Below are positions 8,526 through 12,047 of a stretch of 12,047 nucleotides of DNA, in pieces. The notes beneath the pieces are model-generated. The model had not been told where the DNA came from and did no database searches. It saw only the letters and a list, made by a program, of their open reading frames with translations. Within the stretch, counting starts at the first letter, position 1. Each line of letters starts with the position of its first letter. This stretch comes from Planctomycetaceae bacterium (GTDB lineage: Bacteria; Planctomycetota; Planctomycetia; Pirellulales; Thermoguttaceae). The stretch covers positions 1-12,047 of the forward strand of contig WRMR01000097.1 in assembly GCA_009776995.1 (NCBI GenBank), given 5' to 3'. The position numbers were made by a program, and so were the translations under genes.

Positions 8526-8559
8526 TCTATAACCCCCGACTTACGCCGGGGGTTATAGA
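8526..8559. repeat. Perfect 13-bp palindrome, REP-like hairpin
   Basis: Arms 8526-8538 and 8547-8559 are perfectly complementary (TCTATAACCCCCG and its reverse complement), with the 8-nt loop ACTTACGC. A GC-rich tip on an AT-rich base, a short loop, an intergenic site and no T-tract on either side fit a REP-type dispersed palindrome better than a terminator. Copy number cannot be judged from one window. Confidence 0.7.
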
Positions 8560-8682
8560 GATATTGCCCCATTCAAAGCAAGTTCGTGTAGTCAATCAAC
8601 CTCAGAAATCCGGAAATCTCACGTTTGTTTTCAATATTTTTATCAGCCAACTCGTAAACACTTGAAAAAAAATTGCGTTTTC

Positions 8683-8711
8683 TTGACGGGTCAAAGTTTT
8701 TTTTGTAAATT
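8683..8711 (+). promoter_or_regulatory. Candidate promoter for GH2 gene, with palindrome on the -35
   Basis: TTGACG (8683-8688) and TAAATT (8706-8711) are 17 bp apart; the -35 matches five of six consensus positions and the -10 four of six. The -35 is part of the perfect inverted repeat TTGAC-GG-GTCAA (8683-8694), a possible repressor site. If used, the leader to the GH2 start would be about 330 nt and would include the inverted-repeat element and the tandem palindromes. Confidence 0.4.
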
Positions 8712-8739
8712 GAAGGGTATCTGTTCACGGGTTATGTTT

Positions 8740-8904
8740 TTCGCGCAGAGGGCGCAAAGATCGCAGAGAGACTAAGGGAAAGTTTTTTTGGGAGTATTTG
8801 ATGTTACTAAGGGAGTGGCGGCAAGTCACCCTTAGTAACCTTGCGTCTCCTCTCCCTTCGGTATTCCCTGAGTAACTCTGCGTCCTCAGCGGTCTCTGCG
8901 CGAA
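8740..8904. repeat. MITE-like element with 40-nt inverted arms
   Basis: The left arm (8740-8779) and right arm (8865-8904) are imperfect inverted repeats. By hand alignment without gaps, 31 of 40 positions pair, including the outer 11 (TTCGCGCAGAG and its complement). GCAGAG words recur within the arms, and an ACTMAGGGA word occurs four times, twice in each orientation (near 8771, 8804, 8829 and 8865). Together with the inner hairpin this makes a nested palindrome. No transposase frame is inside and no clear target-site duplication flanks it. A nonautonomous mobile element or a structured dispersed repeat is the best reading. Confidence 0.65.
8804..8838. repeat. Inner hairpin of the inverted-repeat element
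   Basis: TTACTAAGGG (8804-8813) and CCCTTAGTAA (8829-8838) are a perfect 10-bp inverted repeat around a 15-nt loop. It lies inside the larger element and is not followed by a T-tract. Confidence 0.7.
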
Positions 8905-8964
8905 GTAAAAATCTTCGTGGTGAAAAATGACTGTGAACGGTTACATTGAAAGGAACCAGTCAGG

Positions 8965-9022
8965 GTGGTCACGCTGTGACCACAGGAATAGCAAGTTTGG
9001 CATGGCGGTCACGGTGTGACCG
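8965..9022. repeat. Tandem palindrome pair upstream of the GH2 gene
   Basis: Two near-identical palindromes: GTGGTCAC-GCT-GTGACCAC (8965-8983) and CGGTCAC-GGT-GTGACCG (9006-9022). They share a 15-nt core GGTCACGSTGTGACC differing only at the centre. The centres are 40 bp apart, close to four helical turns, and the second palindrome ends 29 bp before the GH2 ATG. The pair could be a double operator, two mRNA hairpins next to the ribosome-binding site, or a two-hairpin dispersed repeat. The half-site order (TCAC then GTGA) is the reverse of a CRP box. Confidence 0.75.
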
Positions 9023-9051
9023 TCGAATTTTAGTTCAGGAGAAGACTCACG

Positions 9052-11394
9052 ATGAATCGAATGCTACTTTCAGCCGCTCTTTGTGCGGTCGTTGCGGTGG
9101 GATTTTTGTCCATCAATTCGTTCGGGCAATGGCAACCTGCGGGAGAGAAAATTAAATCGGTTTTTGCTTCGCAAGTCGATCCGGCGAACCCGCACCCGGA
9201 ATACCCACGTCCCCAGATGGTTCGCAAAAACTGGCAAAATCTGAATGGTCTCTGGGACTATGCCATCGTTCCGGCAGACCAGGAGTACAGCGAATCACAG
9301 GGTAAGATTCTCGTACCCTTTGCGGCGGAATCGTCGTTGTCCGGCGTCGGCAAGCCTGTGACGAAGGACAACGTACTTTACTACAAACGGCAGTTCGATG
9401 CCCCGGAGAATTGGCAGGACAATCGGGTTTTGTTGCACTTCGGCGCGGTGGACTGGGAAACGAAGGTCTTTGTCAACGGCAAAGAAGTCGGTTCGCACAA
9501 GGGCGGCTACAGCCCATTTTCGTTTGATATTACCGATGCTCTGAACGCAAGCGGCCCACAGGAACTGCTCGTGCGCGTGTGGGACCCGACCGACGCGAGT
9601 TTCATTGCCCGCGGCAAGCAGGTCAACAGACCGAACGGCATCTGGTACACCGCCGTGACCGGCATCTGGCGAACCGTCTGGCTCGAAACCGTGCCGAAAA
9701 CCTACATCGAGAGCATTAAACTGACGCCGAATGTTAATGATGGTACGATCACTCTCGAAGCTAATATTATCGGGGCTCAAGAAGACGACATGCTTCTTGT
9801 TAGGGATTTAGAAAAGCCTGTTGCTACAGATACTACGAAAAATATTACGAATTTTGTATCAAGCACAGGTGTTCGAGTAGGCAAGCCTCTGACGCTGAAG
9901 ATTGACAATCCGACGCTTTGGACGCCTGACAACCCCTTCCTGTACGATTTGAGTATCACAATTGGACGGCCTACTGCTGATAATAAGAGTGCGTTGACGG
10001 AAATTGATTCCGTCAAAAGCTACTTCGGAATGCGAGAAGTTGCTCTTGGTAAGGACGAAAACGGCGTCACGCGAATTATGCTCAACGGCAAGTTTCTGTT
10101 CCAGCACGGGCCGCTCGACCAGGGTTGGTGGCCGGACGGACTTTATACCGCCCCGACCGACGCGGCACTGCGTTACGACGTCGAAATGACGAAGAACATG
10201 GGCTTCAACATGCTGAGAAAACATGTCAAAGTTGAACCTGACCGGTTCTATTACTGGTGCGACAAGCTCGGTATCCTCGTTTGGCAGGACATGCCCAGTG
10301 GCGACCGTTACATCGGCGGACGCGACCCGGACATCGAACGCACACAGGAATCCGCCGACCAGTTTTACGCGGAAATCACCGAGATGATGACAACGCTGGT
10401 CAACCATCCGTCGATCGTGATTTGGGTGCCGTTCAACGAAGGTTGGGGACAATTCCAAACGGCAAAAGTCGCGGAATATTGCGCGAAACTCGACCCGACC
10501 CGGTTGATCAACAGTGTCAGCGGTTGGACAGACCGCAAAGTCGGACACATTCATGACATTCACAGCTATCCCGGCCCGGCCATTCCGCCGCTGGAAGAGG
10601 AACGTGCCGTTGTGCTTGGCGAATACGGCGGGTTGGGGTTGCCGATTGAAGATCACACCTGGCTCGACAAGGGCAACTGGGGTTATGTTTCCTACCAAAA
10701 CAAGGCCGAACTGTTCGACGCCTACGAGGTTCTCAACCAAAAGCTGCATGTCCTCATCGGGGAAGGGCTTTCCGCCGCTGTTTACACGCAGACAACCGAC
10801 GTGGAAATCGAATGCAACGGCCTGATGACTTATGATCGCGCGGTGACAAAATTCGACGTCGGCCGCATGTTCAAAATCAACCAGGCGTTGCGTTATGCCC
10901 CGCCGACGATCAGGGAAGTCGTGCCGACCTCGCAACGCCGTGCACAACAGTGGAAATACACGACGGACAAACCGGGCGACCATTGGATGAAAGTGGATTT
11001 CGACGATTCCACTTGGAAGACCGGCCCCGGCGGGTTCGGAACGGAGCAAACGCCCGGTGCGGTGGTTCGCACGGTTTGGGATACGAGCGACATTTGGATT
11101 CGCCGGACGTTTGAACTGGGTGCCGACGATGTTGCCAACATCGGACAACTGTTCCTCAATATTCACCACGATGAAGACGCGGACGTTTATATCAACGGCG
11201 TTCTTGCGGCCCAACGTACCGGATTTGTCAGCCGCTACGGTCAGGCAGTAATTTCACCTGAAGCGAAAGCGGCGTTGAAGCCCGGTGTGAATACGATCGC
11301 GGTGAAATGTCATCAGACGGACGGCGGGCAGTACATCGACGCCGGCATCGAAACGGTCACGCCCACTCCGCGCGGTCAGCAACCGCTTTGGTAA
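9052..11394 (+). CDS. Secreted glycoside hydrolase family 2 protein
   Basis: A 780-aa exported GH2 enzyme, likely of beta-galactosidase/beta-glucuronidase type; the exact substrate cannot be read. The ATG at 9052 has AGGAG at 9037-9041 and opens a signal peptide (MNRMLLSAALCAVVAVGFLS, cleavage probably near residue 25). In order: a sugar-binding jelly roll (about 45-212, with YYKRQF, FVNGKEVGSHKGGYSPFSFD); an immunoglobulin-like sandwich (about 215-335); a TIM barrel (about 340-600, MLRKHVKVEPDRFYYWCDKLG, LVWQDMPSG); and a C-terminal beta domain (about 632-768) that may be a second carbohydrate-binding jelly roll. The acid/base is predicted to be Glu463 (VPFNEGWG) and the nucleophile Glu524 (VLGEYGGLG), so the active site looks intact. 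The sandwich domain is encoded by clearly AT-richer DNA (about 9721-10080) than its flanks. Divergence from rhaB suggests a role in feeding sugars to the cell. No obvious terminator follows. Confidence 0.92.
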   Translation: MNRMLLSAALCAVVAVGFLSINSFGQWQPAGEKIKSVFASQVDPANPHPEYPRPQMVRKNWQNLNGLWDYAIVPADQEYSESQGKILVPFAAESSLSGVGKPVTKDNVLYYKRQFDAPENWQDNRVLLHFGAVDWETKVFVNGKEVGSHKGGYSPFSFDITDALNASGPQELLVRVWDPTDASFIARGKQVNRPNGIWYTAVTGIWRTVWLETVPKTYIESIKLTPNVNDGTITLEANIIGAQEDDMLLVRDLEKPVATDTTKNITNFVSSTGVRVGKPLTLKIDNPTLWTPDNPFLYDLSITIGRPTADNKSALTEIDSVKSYFGMREVALGKDENGVTRIMLNGKFLFQHGPLDQGWWPDGLYTAPTDAALRYDVEMTKNMGFNMLRKHVKVEPDRFYYWCDKLGILVWQDMPSGDRYIGGRDPDIERTQESADQFYAEITEMMTTLVNHPSIVIWVPFNEGWGQFQTAKVAEYCAKLDPTRLINSVSGWTDRKVGHIHDIHSYPGPAIPPLEEERAVVLGEYGGLGLPIEDHTWLDKGNWGYVSYQNKAELFDAYEVLNQKLHVLIGEGLSAAVYTQTTDVEIECNGLMTYDRAVTKFDVGRMFKINQALRYAPPTIREVVPTSQRRAQQWKYTTDKPGDHWMKVDFDDSTWKTGPGGFGTEQTPGAVVRTVWDTSDIWIRRTFELGADDVANIGQLFLNIHHDEDADVYINGVLAAQRTGFVSRYGQAVISPEAKAALKPGVNTIAVKCHQTDGGQYIDAGIETVTPTPRGQQPLW

Positions 11395-11556
11395 CAAGTC
11401 GGATTGTCAAACAAAGCCGGAATGAAGTGCTATACACACATGAGCAAGGGACAGGAATAGCAGCCGGGAACGTAAGTAACCGGTTGACGACAGACCAACG
11501 GCCAAACCCGTCGTTGCCGCTCCGGGTTGCTGTTTCTGACCTGCTACGTTCGAGTG

Positions 11557-11718
11557 GTGGAAAGTGAATATCATACGCAAGTTGAAGGGACGCTTTGGTA
11601 TTATCACAGTATGATTGAGGCTCTGCGCAATGCCGGGAATTGTCCGTTGCTGGAGGAACTGGAAATCACGCTTGCACGACTGGAAACAATGATCGAAGAA
11701 AGAGAGAACCAACCATGA
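11557..11718 (+). CDS. Small protein overlapping the DUF1559-like gene
   Basis: A small ORF of unknown function whose TGA stop (11716-11718) overlaps the ATG of the next gene in an ATGA arrangement, as in translationally coupled operons. From the GTG at 11557 it is 53 aa: charged, mostly helical, with a leucine- and glutamate-rich C-terminal half (LLEELEITLARLETMIEER) that may form a short coiled coil. The start is unsure: TTG 11527, GTG 11554 and ATG 11611 are in frame, and none has a good Shine-Dalgarno. I recognise no family. The overlap is the main argument that it is real. Confidence 0.5.
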   Translation: MESEYHTQVEGTLWYYHSMIEALRNAGNCPLLEELEITLARLETMIEERENQP

Positions 11719-12047
11719 GTTACGAGTACAGCGGACCGGGAATTGACCAGGAATACACGCCGCCGAAATCGAATAAAACGCGAAACTGCTGTCTGTTCGC
11801 CGCCGGCGGGTGCGGTTGTTTGACGGTGGTGATCGCCATCGCCATCGGCGTTGCATCTTTCTATGGATTTCGAAGCATGTCGGGTTTGTTGGGAACAACC
11901 GCCAATGCCGTTGTCATTACCAACGCTTTGGAACGGTACAGCCAGGAACACGGATACTATCCCCCGGCCTATACGGTTGACGAAAACGGGCAACCTCTGC
12001 ACAGTTGGCGAGTGCTCATTCTTCCCTATCTTGCTACAGCGCAGAAT
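11715..12047 (+). CDS. DUF1559-like membrane protein, N-terminal part
   Basis: The first 111 codons of a gene that leaves the window at the right edge. It begins MSYEYSGPGIDQEYTPPKS, a Pro/Tyr-rich cytoplasmic segment, then a cysteine-rich patch (NCCLFAAGGCGCL, residues 24-36) leading into a transmembrane helix (about 34-52). After this, NALERYSQEHGYYPPAY (70-86), then TVDENGQPLHSWRVLILPYL (87-106), match the start of DUF1559 domains, which are abundant in Planctomycetes and often end in an H-x9-DG motif beyond the visible part. Most DUF1559 proteins have a type IV pilin-like methylation signal (FTLVELLVVIAIIG); here an ordinary transmembrane helix replaces it. The ATG overlaps the stop of the preceding small ORF. 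Confidence 0.8.
   Translation, partial: MSYEYSGPGIDQEYTPPKSNKTRNCCLFAAGGCGCLTVVIAIAIGVASFYGFRSMSGLLGTTANAVVITNALERYSQEHGYYPPAYTVDENGQPLHSWRVLILPYLATAQN

Larger units (their letters stand above)
8406..9051. other. Divergent rhaB/GH2 intergenic region with repeat island
   Basis: A 646-bp region between two divergent genes. From left to right: the rhaB promoter, a 13-bp perfect palindrome, an AT-rich stretch with a right-facing promoter candidate, a 165-bp element with long inverted arms, and two tandem palindromes just before the GH2 ribosome-binding site. No convincing coding potential was seen. Short frames across it read through the palindromes and lack start signals. The parts are listed separately. 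Confidence 0.7.

Noticed and set aside
7557..8558. A 333-codon plus-strand frame opposite rhaB
   Set aside because: rhaB on the minus strand has complete kinase motifs across the same bases; the plus frame is a codon-bias shadow.
8965..9022. Tandem palindromes as CRP/FNR-type boxes
   Set aside because: CRP boxes have TGTGA on the left and TCACA on the right; here the half-sites are in the reverse order with a 3-bp centre.
8740..9022. CRISPR array
   Set aside because: The repeats are inverted, of several types, and not regularly spaced direct repeats; no cas gene is present.
8946..9155. A 69-codon plus-strand frame running across the tandem palindromes into the GH2 gene
   Set aside because: It overlaps the well-supported GH2 start in another frame and most of its first half is palindromic repeat, so it is a chance frame.
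9859..11214. A 451-codon minus-strand frame opposite the GH2 gene
   Set aside because: The GH2 reading contains the intact catalytic motifs; the opposite frame has no recognisable domain.

Overview
The window looks like a piece of a planctomycete chromosome, probably of the Pirellulales type. The main reason is the incomplete gene at the right edge. Its protein has the 'PPAYTVDENGQPLHSWRVLILPYL' layout of the DUF1559 proteins that are strongly expanded in Planctomycetes. A DUF4350-type lipoprotein, a very long TolC-like lipoprotein and a secreted glycoside hydrolase family 2 (GH2) enzyme fit the same group. The assignment rests on protein style only; the window has no rRNA or other phylogenetic marker.

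Layout, left to right: (1) the first 26 codons of an unidentified minus-strand gene (1-79); (2) a 1105-aa TolC-like outer-membrane lipoprotein on the minus strand (296-3613); (3) a 457-bp divergent intergenic region with a candidate sigma70-type promoter; (4) a 415-aa membrane-anchored coiled-coil protein on the plus strand (4071-5318), closed by a strong intrinsic terminator at 5350-5389; (5) a DUF4350-like lipoprotein (5484-6770) and, upstream of it, L-rhamnulokinase rhaB (6918-8405), both on the minus strand; (6) a 646-bp divergent intergenic region (8406-9051) crowded with promoters and palindromic repeats; (7) a secreted GH2 enzyme on the plus strand (9052-11394); (8) a small ORF overlapping by 4 bp the start of the DUF1559-like membrane protein that runs off the right edge (11715-12047).

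Two functional themes can be read. Carbohydrate use: rhaB phosphorylates L-rhamnulose inside the cell, and the divergently transcribed GH2 enzyme carries a signal peptide and would cut glycosides outside the cytoplasm. The shared intergenic region could co-regulate them, but no rhaA, rhaD, transporter or regulator gene lies in the window, so the link is inferred. Envelope: the TolC-like protein, the coiled-coil membrane protein and the DUF4350 lipoprotein all act at the envelope; nothing in the sequence ties them into one machine.

I see no CRISPR array, tRNA, rRNA, complete insertion sequence or defence cassette. The most unusual content is the repeat island between rhaB and the GH2 gene. It holds a 13-bp perfect palindrome, a 165-bp element with 40-nt inverted arms, and a tandem pair of 15-nt GGTCACGSTGTGACC palindromes. 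A sharp fall in GC within the GH2 gene matches one protein domain.
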